This document shows positions 9,014-17,872 of a stretch of 41,657 bases of DNA, one piece after another. The stretch's first letter is position 1, and every line of letters begins with the position of its first letter. This stretch comes from JBCAWW01 sp039024315. Lineage in GTDB: Bacteria; Bacteroidota; Bacteroidia; J057. Under the pieces are notes generated by a model, which saw only the letters and a list, made by a program, of their open reading frames with translations, searched no databases and was not told where the DNA came from. The DNA lies in assembly GCA_039024315.1 (NCBI GenBank), contig JBCCQN010000052.1, positions 1 to 41,657 of the forward strand, in the 5' to 3' direction. The translations under genes were made by a program, and so were the position numbers.

Positions 9014-9739
9014 TTAAGGTTTATAAACTTCCAGTAGCGCCTCTTTGTCGATGGGACCCCGCTTTTGAAACAATAAATCTCCTTTACGAATAGCCGTTAC
9101 CTGGGCATCTACGTTTTGCAGGGCTTCAGCGTCATGGGTAGCGCAAATAATGGTACGGTCCCTACTTAGGGTGTCCAATTGCTCATAAAGCCAAGCCTGT
9201 TGCCAAGGATCCAAAGATTGGGCGGGTTCGTCAAGAATCAAAACGGGCGTTTCTTGGCAAAGGCCGCGCGCAAGTAGAACCTTTTGAAGCTCCCCCCCTG
9301 ATAGTTGCTGAATGTCGCGTTCGGCGAAGCCGACTAAACCCAAATCATCCATCACCTGCAGTGCCTTTTGGTGGTCGCCTGCTTTGTATTCCCCCAGCCA
9401 ATTGAGATAAGGAAAGCGGCCCATCAAAATGTAATCTTTAACCTTAATCCTAAAGGGCAGGTTCAATTTTTGAGGCACTAAGGCAAGCTTTTGGGCCAAG
9501 CTCTTATGATTTAAGGCTTTGAGTTCGGCATTACCGATCATTACCTGCCCAGTGTAAGGCTGCAGACCAGCAATAATATGGAGCAAGGTGGTTTTGCCGC
9601 TTCCATTGGCCCCGATAAGGTAATGGAGGCCAGGAATGAAGGAAACCGAAACGTTCCGGAGAACATTTCGGTTTTGATAACGTGTTGAAAGTTGTGTTAC
9701 CGCTATCTGCAAAGATGCAGCCTTAATATTCGTCTTCAT
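9014..9739 (-). CDS. ABC transporter ATP-binding protein, FecE/FhuC/BtuD type
   Basis: A 241-residue ATPase that should power a metal-chelate (iron-siderophore, heme or cobalamin) importer from the cytoplasmic side. It has Walker A GANGSGKTT (about 43-51), Q-loop PQK (about 89-91), GRFPYLNWLG (about 107-116, typical of the FecE group), signature LSGGE (147-151), Walker B VLILDEP (166-172) and H-loop His (202). The frame is open upstream to 9877, but the conserved domain starts after the ATG at 9739. That ATG lies inside the last codons of the DUF2795 gene, so translation is probably coupled. No permease or binding protein is in the window, so the transporter partner is unknown. Confidence 0.85.
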   Translation of the reverse strand: MKTNIKAASLQIAVTQLSTRYQNRNVLRNVSVSFIPGLHYLIGANGSGKTTLLHIIAGLQPYTGQVMIGNAELKALNHKSLAQKLALVPQKLNLPFRIKVKDYILMGRFPYLNWLGEYKAGDHQKALQVMDDLGLVGFAERDIQQLSGGELQKVLLARGLCQETPVLILDEPAQSLDPWQQAWLYEQLDTLSRDRTIICATHDAEALQNVDAQVTAIRKGDLLFQKRGPIDKEALLEVYKP

Positions 9740-9947
9740 TAAAGAGAAAATCCTCTTTTGATGGATAGTCAGGCCAGATTTCTTCAATACTTTCGTAGGT
9801 CTGATTATCATCCTCAGGAAGATCCTGAAGGTTCTCTGATACTTCCAAAGGCGCACCTGAGCGAAGCGAATAATCAATCAATTCGTCTCTCGTTGCAGGC
9901 CAAGGAGCATCTTCAAGGTAGATGGCTAATTCTAATGTCCAATACAT
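9723..9947 (-). CDS. DUF2795 family protein
   Basis: A 74-residue acidic protein starting MYWTLELAIYLEDAPWPAT and ending in WPDYPSKEDFLFNEDEY. I recognise this as the short, highly conserved Bacteroidota DUF2795 protein, whose function is unknown to me. It has no signal peptide or membrane segment. The ATG at 9947 is the family start; the frame extends to 9974 without homology. Its 3' end overlaps the ABC ATPase start by 17 bases in another frame. Confidence 0.85.
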   Translation of the reverse strand: MYWTLELAIYLEDAPWPATRDELIDYSLRSGAPLEVSENLQDLPEDDNQTYESIEEIWPDYPSKEDFLFNEDEY

Positions 9948-10118
9948 ACAAGTTTGTTTGTCAAATCGCCGCAAGAATAATAATTTTTACATCAATGTCA
10001 AGCGGCTCTTTTTCGTTTTACAGCAATTGTGACACAAGGTTACATAAAGAAGACACTTTTTCAAGTAAAAATGAGGTCAGGATCAAACTCCCGCACTTTT
10101 TCCTTCCGCAATTCTGCC

Positions 10119-10126
10119 TATATTTG
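10119..10126 (+). promoter_or_regulatory. Possible Bacteroidota -7 box upstream of the BatA gene
   Basis: TATATTTG is a perfect match to the Bacteroidota -7 consensus TAnnTTTG, about 75 bases before the ATG at 10201. The -33 position shows only a T-run rather than a clear TTG, so the call is weak. The rest of 9948-10200 shows no gene. Confidence 0.35.
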
Positions 10127-10200
10127 CAGACTGAAAATATGGCGAAATTGATGGCCTTAAAACTCAGAATTTGGGGTCATCAATAACCTAAACCCTCTAT

Positions 10201-12276
10201 ATGACATTTTTGAATCCGGGCTTGCTGTGGGGACTTTTGGCTTTAGCTGTGCCGATCATCGTCCACTTTTTCAATCTTCAGCGCCCCAAGCAGATCCTCT
10301 TTAGTAATGTCGCCTTTGTCAAAGAGGTAAAAAAATCAGTCGTAAGGAGAGTTCGTTTTCAGCAATGGTTGTTGCTAGCAGCCCGACTATTGGCGATTAC
10401 TGGTCTGGTTTTGGCCTTTGCCAATCCCGTCATCGTAAGTGAGGACCAAGCAGTGATGCAAGGCAATCGTTCCGTAGTGCTGGTAATAGATAACTCTTAC
10501 AGCATGACCGCTGGCAATGAAAAAGGCGAATACTTACAGCAGGCCATTTCCCTAGCCCGCAATATTATCAAAGCCTATAGTCGTCAGGATGAATTTTTGC
10601 TGATGACTACTCAGGATATCAAACTCAACTACAATTTTAGCGAGCAGGAAGAGAGTCTGGAAGAATTAAAGGGCGTCAAGGTTTTTCAAAACATTCGTCC
10701 TCATACGGAAATCCTTAGTTTTACTGATCAAATCTTCCAACGGGCTAGCAATCCGCTCAAAGAGCTTTATTTTTTGAGTGATTTTCAGCAATCGACCGTC
10801 ATGACCGATAGCTCGGACTTTGTCTTCAATGACTCTAGCTTGGTTGTAAAATACATTCCTCTCGCCAGCCGCGAGCAAAACAACGTCTATGTCGCTGAGA
10901 CCAAGATCGAATCTCAAATTGTAGAGGTAGATAAGCCCGTCGAAATGTCCATGGCCTTGGTCAATGATGGGCAGGCCAAAATTCGGGATCTCAGCATTCG
11001 TGTGATGTTAGATGGCAAAGCGGCCGCGATTTCCAATAAATCGCTTGAACCCAATTCTTCCGATAATATCGAACTTAGCTTCACTCCCACTGCTAGTGGC
11101 TGGCAAGGAGGTTATGTAGAGCTAGACGACAATCCTATCGATTTTGATAATCGTCGGTATTTTACCCTCTACGTACCCAAAATGGAGAAAATCCTGATCG
11201 TGGAAGGCGAGCGTTCCCCCAATTTGCGTATCCTATATGGAGATCTTGGCCAGTTCGACGCAGAATTTATTAGCTATCGTAATGTATCAGCAGCTACGCT
11301 GAACGATTATCGCTCTCTGGTGCTGCTGGGCCTTCCTGATATCAGCTCTGGATTAGCGGACCGTCTGAGGAGCTTTATGGAAGATGGTGGTGGGGTCATG
11401 TATTTTCCCGGAGAAAAATCAGATATCGCCTCGGCCAACGCTTTTTTCCAGCGATTGGGAGTGGGGAGTCTTAGCGAAGCGGTGAGTATGCAAGAAGGTA
11501 TTAAAGGCAGTCAAGTGGATTTGGCCCATCCTGTATTTGAAGGCATTTTTCTCAAGGCAGGTAACAATCGTTCCTTCGATGCGCCCAGCGTCAATCGCTA
11601 CTTACCGCTTAAGCTTAATAATCAGACGATTCAAAATAAGATCATTAGCCTCGAAAATGGCAACCCGCTCCTCGTCGAGTCTAAAGTGGGCAATGGGGTG
11701 TTGTACACCTTTAGCATATACCCCGGAGACAAATGGACAGATTTTCACCTCAAGACCATTTTTGCTCCCATGCTATTCCGCTTGACGAGGATCATGAACC
11801 AAAGTCAAATCGTACAGGCTAGCCAAGAAATTGGTTTCTATACTCCTAAGCGTATCCGTACTGACAAACCCGCTTTAATTTCTTTAGTAGGAGAAGACCA
11901 GCAAGCCAATCCTCCTGAGCAGTACGCACAAGGAGGAGCCACCACCCTAAACTTTGAACAAATGGCCCTCAAAGAAGGGGTCTATGACATCGTGCAGGAA
12001 AACGAAATACTAGAAAAGATTGCTTTCAATATTTCCGATTTAGAATCTCGACTTAGCTTTTTTCCAGAAAACAATTTGCGTAAAGTACTGGATGAAAAAG
12101 GCTTTGGTAGCATTCAGCTTCTTCCGGCTTTGCCCGATTCGATCAGCAGCATTGTCCAAGAAGAAAAAGAAGGAGTGCCTCTTTGGAAATATTTTGTCTG
12201 GATGGCCATTCTCTTTTTGACTACGGAAATCCTGATTTTATTTTTCAATCGTCGCAAGACCTCTAGCAACCCATAA
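10201..12276 (+). CDS. BatA/vWA-domain membrane protein
   Basis: A 691-residue inner-membrane protein. The N-terminus matches the BatA (aerotolerance regulator) domain: a first membrane segment (about 7-24), LQRPKQILFSNVAFVKEV, and a second membrane segment (about 57-76). A von Willebrand A domain follows with a MIDAS-like D-N-S-Y-S (97-101), then a periplasmic region, a glutamine-amidotransferase-like fold (about 330-430, inferred from FMEDGGGVMYFPGEKSD), and a final membrane segment (about 660-680). Such proteins are common in Bacteroidota; the molecular role is not established. The next gene starts 18 bases downstream, so they are probably co-transcribed. Confidence 0.85.
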   Translation: MTFLNPGLLWGLLALAVPIIVHFFNLQRPKQILFSNVAFVKEVKKSVVRRVRFQQWLLLAARLLAITGLVLAFANPVIVSEDQAVMQGNRSVVLVIDNSYSMTAGNEKGEYLQQAISLARNIIKAYSRQDEFLLMTTQDIKLNYNFSEQEESLEELKGVKVFQNIRPHTEILSFTDQIFQRASNPLKELYFLSDFQQSTVMTDSSDFVFNDSSLVVKYIPLASREQNNVYVAETKIESQIVEVDKPVEMSMALVNDGQAKIRDLSIRVMLDGKAAAISNKSLEPNSSDNIELSFTPTASGWQGGYVELDDNPIDFDNRRYFTLYVPKMEKILIVEGERSPNLRILYGDLGQFDAEFISYRNVSAATLNDYRSLVLLGLPDISSGLADRLRSFMEDGGGVMYFPGEKSDIASANAFFQRLGVGSLSEAVSMQEGIKGSQVDLAHPVFEGIFLKAGNNRSFDAPSVNRYLPLKLNNQTIQNKIISLENGNPLLVESKVGNGVLYTFSIYPGDKWTDFHLKTIFAPMLFRLTRIMNQSQIVQASQEIGFYTPKRIRTDKPALISLVGEDQQANPPEQYAQGGATTLNFEQMALKEGVYDIVQENEILEKIAFNISDLESRLSFFPENNLRKVLDEKGFGSIQLLPALPDSISSIVQEEKEGVPLWKYFVWMAILFLTTEILILFFNRRKTSSNP

Positions 12277-12294
12277 CAATTCGCTTTTTTAGTC

Positions 12295-13578
12295 ATGGCT
12301 AATTACTTATTAAAAGACGTCCACCTGATTGACCCGAATAGTAAGTTTCATGATCAAGTAGTATCTATTCTAATTGAGGCGGGTAGTATCACTAAAATTA
12401 GTAATACCAGTATTGAGGTGGATGAGCAGACCGATGTGATCGAAGCGGCAGGCCTCCACGTCTCTCCAGGATGGGTAGATTCTCACGTCCAATTGAGTGA
12501 TCCAGGCTTTGAATACAAAGAAAGTCTGGAGGCCTTGAGCCAAGCGGCTCTTAAAGGAGGTTTTACTACTCTTCTCGCTTACCCTAATACTTCACCCGTG
12601 ATCGACAATGCTCATATGATCGATTCCCTCAAACAGCGGACCCAAGGCTTAGAGATAAACGTTCAGCTAGCTGGAAGTATCACCCATGGGGCAGCAGGCA
12701 AAGAATTGGCAGAGATGTACGATATGCATCAACATGGGGCGCTTGCCTTTACTGATGGTTCTCACCCTTTGCAGCATGCGGGCCTTGTGCAAAGAGCTTT
12801 GCTTTATACTCAGTCCTTTGATGGCTTGTTGATCCAATATCCAACAGATCAAAACCTCACCAAAGGAGGGCAAATGCATGAAGGGGAAATTTCTTCAAAG
12901 CTCGGCATGAAGGGCATCCCCGCCATAGCCGAAAGCATGGGAGCAGTTAGGGATCTTCATTTACAGCAATATGTTGGGGGTCGGATCCACTTTCATCCTA
13001 TCACCACAACTGAAGCGCTGGTTTCCATCGATAATGTGAATGTAGAGCGAGGGGCCGTCAGTATGGGCACTAATATTTGCTATCTCGCTCACCATGATGA
13101 GGACTTATGGGAATATGATACGCACTTCAAACTCTCCCCTCCCCTACGTACCCAAGTCGAAATCGATGCCCTGATAGGAGCTATCAAGGAGGGCAAAATC
13201 AAAGTATTGGCCAGCGGTCATCACGCCCAGGGTATTGAAGAAAAGAAGCTTCAGTTTGAACAAGCAGAGACAGGCATCTTAGGCTTACAGACAGCTTTTT
13301 CTATTGCTTACCAAACCTTAGTTGCAACAGGACACATCAGTCTCACCCGTTTGGTGGAGTTGATTTGTCATGAGCCAAGAAAGCTATTAGGTCTTCCTGC
13401 GGCCACTGTTGAGGAGGGCGGCTCCGCCGAACTCAGCCTTTTTAGCCCAAATGGGGAGTGGAAGTTAGCGGCTAAGCAAATTCCTTCACGGGCCAAAAAT
13501 AGCCCTTATATTGGCCAAACCCTTAAGGCTAAAGTCTTTGGCATAATCCAAAAGGGTAAATTCCATTCTGCAAATTAG
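12295..13578 (+). CDS. Dihydroorotase-like protein, probably non-catalytic
   Basis: A 427-residue member of the class I dihydroorotase (amidohydrolase) family. The overall pattern is clear (GWVDSHVQLSDPG; AFTDGSHPL; GGQMHEGEISSKLGM; KLSPPLRTQVEIDALI), but metal ligands are missing. The HxH pair is H64-V-Q66, the usual HCED is QYPTD (about 181-185), the usual HxxHVST reads IHFHPITT, and the usual SDHAP reads SGHHAQ (about 308-312). It therefore probably does not close carbamoyl-aspartate. The best parallel is PyrC' of Pseudomonas, an inactive homologue that supports aspartate transcarbamoylase. A true pyrC and pyrB should be elsewhere in the genome. The frame is intact, so it is under selection rather than decaying. 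Confidence 0.85.
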   Translation: MANYLLKDVHLIDPNSKFHDQVVSILIEAGSITKISNTSIEVDEQTDVIEAAGLHVSPGWVDSHVQLSDPGFEYKESLEALSQAALKGGFTTLLAYPNTSPVIDNAHMIDSLKQRTQGLEINVQLAGSITHGAAGKELAEMYDMHQHGALAFTDGSHPLQHAGLVQRALLYTQSFDGLLIQYPTDQNLTKGGQMHEGEISSKLGMKGIPAIAESMGAVRDLHLQQYVGGRIHFHPITTTEALVSIDNVNVERGAVSMGTNICYLAHHDEDLWEYDTHFKLSPPLRTQVEIDALIGAIKEGKIKVLASGHHAQGIEEKKLQFEQAETGILGLQTAFSIAYQTLVATGHISLTRLVELICHEPRKLLGLPAATVEEGGSAELSLFSPNGEWKLAAKQIPSRAKNSPYIGQTLKAKVFGIIQKGKFHSAN

Positions 13579-13584
13579 GACCAC

Positions 13585-13616
13585 TTGGAAAAAGCCGAGA
13601 CGAATCCTTACCTTTA
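13585..13616 (+). promoter_or_regulatory. Candidate Bacteroidota promoter of the lpx operon
   Basis: TTG at 13585-13587, a 21-base spacer, then TACCTTTA at 13609-13616 (one mismatch to TAnnTTTG). This is the spacing expected for the Bacteroidota housekeeping sigma factor. Transcription would start near 13623, giving a leader of about 20 bases before the lpxD ATG. Confidence 0.5.
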
Positions 13617-13644
13617 TCGCCATAAATTGTGAGGACCGGCTAAC

Positions 13645-14679
13645 ATGAAATATACTCTGCAGCAAATTGCTGCTTGGCTAGATGCTGAAATCGAAGGTGA
13701 TTCTAGTCAAGTTATTCACACAGTTGCCCGTATTGAGGAAGGGGTAGTAGGAAGCATTAGCTTCTTGGCTAATCCTAAATACACGGAGTATATCTACACC
13801 ACTCAAGCCAGTGCGGTGATTGTGGCTAAGGATTTTACCCCTAATCAGAAAATTAGCCCAGCTTTACTGAGAGTAAAAGACCCTTATTTGGCTTTTACCA
13901 GCCTACTTGAAAAAGCCCAAGCGGAACAACAGCAAAATCTCCAAGGCATTTCCGATTTGGCCTTTATTGATCCCAGTGCCAAGATTGGAGCAGATGTTTA
14001 CATCGGCCCTTTTGCTTATGTAGGGGCTGATAGTATCATCGGCGATCGCTGTCAAATTCACGCTCAAGTGTATATAGGTAGTAGCGTTCGCTTAGGCGAA
14101 AATACCCTCCTTTATCCTCAAGCAAGGGTCTTGGACAGATGCGAAGTGGGCAAGCATTGTATCATCCACGCTGGTAGTACGATTGGAAGTGATGGATTTG
14201 GCTTTGCGCCACAAGCTGATGGGAGTTTTAAGAAGATCCCTCAGACGGGGAACGTTCAGTTGGAAGACCATGTCGAGATCGGCTCCAATAGTACGATTGA
14301 CCGAGCCACGGTAGGCAGTACGATTATTCGTAAGGGCGCAAAACTAGACAATCTGGTCCAAATCGCCCATAATGTTGAAGTGGGACCGAGCACGGTTATC
14401 GCGGCCCAAGCAGGCATTGCAGGCAGTACCAAATTAGGTTCCTATGTCATGATCGGCGGGCAAGTCGGCATAGTGGGACACCTTAATATTGCAGATCAAA
14501 CAAAGATTGACGCTCAATCAGGGGTCAATCGCAACATAAAAGAACCCGGACAAGCATTTCGCGGTTCTCCCATTCAAGGATTTAGACAACAACTCAAGTC
14601 AGAAGTTCTCTTTCGCCGTTTGGAGGAGATGCACAAAAAAATACTGGCACTAGAAGAAGCGCTCGCGCAAAGAAGTTAG
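13645..14679 (+). CDS. lpxD: UDP-3-O-acylglucosamine N-acyltransferase LpxD
   Basis: The third enzyme of lipid A synthesis: it N-acylates UDP-3-O-acyl-glucosamine with a hydroxyacyl-ACP in the cytoplasm. Its 344 residues are the normal length. An N-terminal uridine-binding domain (1-100, FLANPKYTEYIYTTQASAVIV) is followed by left-handed beta-helix hexapeptide repeats (about 108-290). The catalytic His is in NLVQIAHNVEVG (H242) and a second His in GIVGHL (about 279). A C-terminal helix ends the protein. It lies 3 bases before lpxC/fabZ, so both are in one operon with lpxA. Confidence 0.95.
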   Translation: MKYTLQQIAAWLDAEIEGDSSQVIHTVARIEEGVVGSISFLANPKYTEYIYTTQASAVIVAKDFTPNQKISPALLRVKDPYLAFTSLLEKAQAEQQQNLQGISDLAFIDPSAKIGADVYIGPFAYVGADSIIGDRCQIHAQVYIGSSVRLGENTLLYPQARVLDRCEVGKHCIIHAGSTIGSDGFGFAPQADGSFKKIPQTGNVQLEDHVEIGSNSTIDRATVGSTIIRKGAKLDNLVQIAHNVEVGPSTVIAAQAGIAGSTKLGSYVMIGGQVGIVGHLNIADQTKIDAQSGVNRNIKEPGQAFRGSPIQGFRQQLKSEVLFRRLEEMHKKILALEEALAQRS

Positions 14680-14682
14680 GCT

Positions 14683-16068
14683 ATGGCAAAACAACATACC
14701 CTTAAAGAAGCCGTCACCCTTTCAGGTATTGGACTACACACTGGAGAGGCAGCAAGCATCACATTTAATCCTGCTCCTGAAAATCATGGATATGTTTTTC
14801 AGCGCACGGACCTAGAAGGAAAACCTCAAATCATTGCCGATGTAGACAATGTTTCAGACACTTCTAGAGGAACCACGCTAAGCCAAAATAAGGCAAGCAT
14901 TAGTACGGTCGAACATGCCCTAGCATCCTTGGCTGCTTTGGAGATCGACAATGCTCTGATAGAAGTTAGCGGTCCTGAAGTCCCTATTTTGGATGGCAGT
15001 GCCAAAGAATTTGTGGCGGCCTTGCTTGAGGCAGGCCTTGAGGAACAAAGTGCTGATAGAGAGTACTTTGAGATTGATGAACCCCAACACTATACCGATC
15101 CCAAGCGTGATGTTGAGCTAACAATTTTGCCAGCTAAGGATTTTCATGCAACAGTTTTGATTGATTTTGAGTCTGATATATTGAAGCCGCAACAGGCAAG
15201 ACTAAAGTCAATGGAAGAATTTGCACCCCAAATAGCTGATAGTCGGACTTTTTGCTTTTTGCATGAGTTACAAGCCCTCCATAGCAATGATCTTGCTAAG
15301 GGAGGTAACCTTAGCAATGCGGTGGTGATTGTAGAGCAGGAGCCTAGCTCTGATGATAAGGCATATTTGTCTAGTCTTCCGGGGGTCGAAGGAGTGGATG
15401 CCATCAGAGCCGGTATCTTAAATGCAGAAGGCTTGCGCCACGACAATGAGCCAGCTAGACACAAACTATTGGACTTGATCGGAGATCTTGCTTTGGTAGG
15501 TGTTCCCTTGAAAGGGCACATCATCGCCAATCGCCCCGGGCACAAAGCCAATGTCGAGCTCGCCAAGAAGATCAAAACCAGACTTAAACAAGTCAAATTA
15601 TCTAAGCGCTTTCAAAAGGACGAGAAGAAGGGAATCATCTTCGATGTGAACGCTGTAATGGAGGTATTACCCCACCGTTACCCCTTTTTACTCGTAGATA
15701 AGATTGTAGACTTCACTGATGATACCATCATGGGAGTCAAGAACGTTACTATCAACGAACCATTTTTTCAGGGACATTTTCCTGGCAACCCGATAATGCC
15801 AGGTGTACTACAAATCGAGGCTATGGCCCAGACGGGGGGTATTCTGCTACTAAATACCATCGAAAATCCTCAATCAGTCTGGGTATATATTGTGGCTGTA
15901 GACAACGCTCGCTTCAAGAAACCAGTATTACCCGGCGACACATTGATGCTCGAACTCAAAATGACAGCCCGAAGACGCAGTATTTGCATGATGACAGGCA
16001 AAGTATACGTAGATGGGAAAGTTGTGTGTGAGGCAGATTTAGTCGCCAGCGTAGTTCCTAAAAACTAA
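14683..16068 (+). CDS. lpxC-fabZ: Bifunctional LpxC deacetylase / FabZ dehydratase
   Basis: A natural fusion typical of Bacteroidota, 461 residues. Residues 1-305 are LpxC, the zinc deacetylase that commits UDP-3-O-acyl-GlcNAc to lipid A; the zinc ligands are H78 (STVEH), H260 and D264 (RHKLLDLIGD), with catalytic E77 and H287 (NRPGHKAN). Residues about 318-461 are FabZ, which dehydrates 3-hydroxyacyl-ACP in fatty acid synthesis; H365 (GHFPGNPIMPG) and E379 (LQIEAMAQTGG) are the active-site pair. The fusion physically joins the two enzymes that compete for hydroxyacyl chains. All catalytic residues are present. lpxA follows 2 bases later. Confidence 0.97.
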   Translation: MAKQHTLKEAVTLSGIGLHTGEAASITFNPAPENHGYVFQRTDLEGKPQIIADVDNVSDTSRGTTLSQNKASISTVEHALASLAALEIDNALIEVSGPEVPILDGSAKEFVAALLEAGLEEQSADREYFEIDEPQHYTDPKRDVELTILPAKDFHATVLIDFESDILKPQQARLKSMEEFAPQIADSRTFCFLHELQALHSNDLAKGGNLSNAVVIVEQEPSSDDKAYLSSLPGVEGVDAIRAGILNAEGLRHDNEPARHKLLDLIGDLALVGVPLKGHIIANRPGHKANVELAKKIKTRLKQVKLSKRFQKDEKKGIIFDVNAVMEVLPHRYPFLLVDKIVDFTDDTIMGVKNVTINEPFFQGHFPGNPIMPGVLQIEAMAQTGGILLLNTIENPQSVWVYIVAVDNARFKKPVLPGDTLMLELKMTARRRSICMMTGKVYVDGKVVCEADLVASVVPKN

Positions 16069-16070
16069 CT

Positions 16071-17117
16071 ATGAGTTTTCCCGTATCCAAAACCCACTCT
16101 GACTACCCACACTCGACTGTACACCCCGATGCAAAAATAGGCAAGAACGTGAAGATTGGCCCCAATGCCGTGATTTATGGCAAGGTGTCCATCGGAGAGG
16201 GATCTGAAATTGGTCCAAACGTAGTGATCTATGATGATGTCCAGATTGGGCAGAATTGCCGCATCCTGCCCAACACTTTTATTTCAGCCGATTTTCGTCA
16301 GTTAGAGTTTTGGCGGGAGGATCCCCAAAATAGTGGCTTACCTTCTTCTGTACTAATTGGTGATAATGTCCATATCGAATCCAATACCAGTATCCATGGA
16401 GCTATCAAAATTCATGAAAATTGTTGGATTGGTTCCAATGTAAGTATACATGATGGAGCCAGAATTGGCGCGAATTGCAAAATCTTCCCCGGTGCTTCTA
16501 TTGCCGCCATTCCTCAGGATCTCAAGTTTGATGGCGAACGTACTACTCTCGAGATAGGAGAGAATACCACGGTGCGTGAATTTGCCACGCTCAACAGAGG
16601 TACCGACTACCTTGGCAAAACCGTCGTCGGTAGCAATGTGCTCATTATGGCATACGTCCATGTCGCACATGACTGCGTCGTTGGCAATAACGTCATTATG
16701 GCTAATGCCGTCACCCTAGGTGGCCATGTGACCATCGGTGATTATGCAGTTATCGGTGGTATGGCAGGGGTTCATCAGTTTGTAACTATCGGAAAGCATG
16801 TAATGGTGGCTGGTGCCTCCGTTGTCCTAAAAGATGTTCCCCCTTACATCAAATGTGGACGTTCGCCTTTACAGTATGTGGGGGTCAACTCCATCGGTCT
16901 GCGTCGTCGGGGCTTTGACAACTCGACCATTCACCATATCCAAGAAATCTATCGTCATGTCTTCCTAGCAGGCATGAATAATCAAAAGGCCCTAGCCCAT
17001 GTTGAGGCGCACCTTCCAGCAACGGAGGAGAGAGATGAAGTAATCACCTTTATCCGTAATGCTACTCGTGGGATCATCAAAGGCTACGTACCCTCCAGTA
17101 ATTCTCGAAAAGAATAG
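16071..17117 (+). CDS. lpxA: UDP-N-acetylglucosamine O-acyltransferase LpxA, enlarged by an internal duplication
   Basis: The first lipid A enzyme, transferring a hydroxyacyl chain from ACP to UDP-GlcNAc. The catalytic His is H200 in HVAHDCVVG (E. coli H125), and the C-terminal helical domain (GVNSIGLRRRGF onward) is normal. The protein has 348 residues against about 262 for E. coli. The extra length is a short N-terminal extension and about 60 extra beta-helix residues: 64-110 (RILPNTFISADFRQLEFWRE) repeats the pattern of 137-177 (KIFPGASIAAIPQDLKFDGE), including the protruding loop. The extra coil should lengthen the trimer's prism. The ATP-binding gene starts at the next base after its stop. 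Confidence 0.93.
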   Translation: MSFPVSKTHSDYPHSTVHPDAKIGKNVKIGPNAVIYGKVSIGEGSEIGPNVVIYDDVQIGQNCRILPNTFISADFRQLEFWREDPQNSGLPSSVLIGDNVHIESNTSIHGAIKIHENCWIGSNVSIHDGARIGANCKIFPGASIAAIPQDLKFDGERTTLEIGENTTVREFATLNRGTDYLGKTVVGSNVLIMAYVHVAHDCVVGNNVIMANAVTLGGHVTIGDYAVIGGMAGVHQFVTIGKHVMVAGASVVLKDVPPYIKCGRSPLQYVGVNSIGLRRRGFDNSTIHHIQEIYRHVFLAGMNNQKALAHVEAHLPATEERDEVITFIRNATRGIIKGYVPSSNSRKE

Positions 17118-17732
17118 ATGAGTCTGCCGCTCCATATCCAACTAAAGAAGATCGGCAAACAATACCATCGCCGCTGGATCTTTAGAGATATTAATCTCGA
17201 CCTAGTCCAGCATCCACAGACTGCTCTAATAGGCACTAACGGTTCTGGCAAATCCACCCTTTTGCGGATCATTGCAGGCCAGCTAGCTCCTTCAGAGGGC
17301 AAGATTTCTTTTGCGAAGGAGGCAGAAAATCTACCAGTGGCCAAAGTTTATCAGCATCTTAGTTGGGCTGGGCCACAGATCGAGATGTACCCAGAACTGA
17401 CATTGGAAGAACTCCTTAAACTTCATTTTCAATTGAAGACTTGTCTTTTAGACCAGCCAAAGGATTTGATTGAACTCCTCAATTTTAAGGGTCATCATCA
17501 AAAGCCTCTGAAGTTTTTCTCCTCTGGTATGCAACAGCGAGCTAAGGTAGGCATCGCATTGTTTAGTAAGTCAGATCTGCTTTTACTCGACGAGCCCACT
17601 TCCAACATGGATGAGACTAACGCAGCAATGATTTTGGATCTCATCGATCAGTATCGCCAAGATCGCATTTATGTCCTAGCTTCAAATATGAAGCGTGAGT
17701 ATGAAAGACTACCCAATACGCTTCATCTTTAG
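17118..17732 (+). CDS. Stand-alone ABC ATPase in the lpx operon
   Basis: A 204-residue ATP-binding cassette protein with Walker A GTNGSGKST (39-47), signature FSSGMQQR (about 134-141; SSGM replaces LSGGQ), and Walker B LLLLDEP (154-160). The ATG follows the lpxA stop with no gap, so it is translated with the lipid A genes. No membrane partner is adjacent. A role in envelope or lipid transport is suggested by context only. It is shorter than most importer ATPases and resembles CcmA/export-type subunits. Confidence 0.8.
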   Translation: MSLPLHIQLKKIGKQYHRRWIFRDINLDLVQHPQTALIGTNGSGKSTLLRIIAGQLAPSEGKISFAKEAENLPVAKVYQHLSWAGPQIEMYPELTLEELLKLHFQLKTCLLDQPKDLIELLNFKGHHQKPLKFFSSGMQQRAKVGIALFSKSDLLLLDEPTSNMDETNAAMILDLIDQYRQDRIYVLASNMKREYERLPNTLHL

Positions 17733-17810
17733 TATTAAGTAGAGAGTAGTTAGTACAAAAACATGGGAGCAAGTCCACTCTATATATCTTCATACTTTAT
17801 ACTTTATACT
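17731..17810. repeat. Small intergenic repeat with ends of imperfect inverted symmetry
   Basis: AGTATTAAGTA (17731-17741) is an inverted, one-mismatch match to TACTTTATACT at 17793-17803, which itself recurs at 17800-17810 as a 7-base tandem repeat. It looks like a remnant of a small intergenic element; no coding capacity. Confidence 0.3.
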
Positions 17811-17872
17811 ACCCCTAAGTATGGCTTTTTTGGCTTGATTTGTCTATAATTTACGGACAATCATCATCAAGT

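Noticed and set aside
9758..10186. 142-codon plus-strand open frame opposite the DUF2795 and ABC genes
   Set aside because: It is antisense to conserved genes and resembles no known protein.
17840..17872. Longer FG-GAP protein from a TTG
   Set aside because: The ATG at 17873 gives a typical signal peptide; the extension would bury it.
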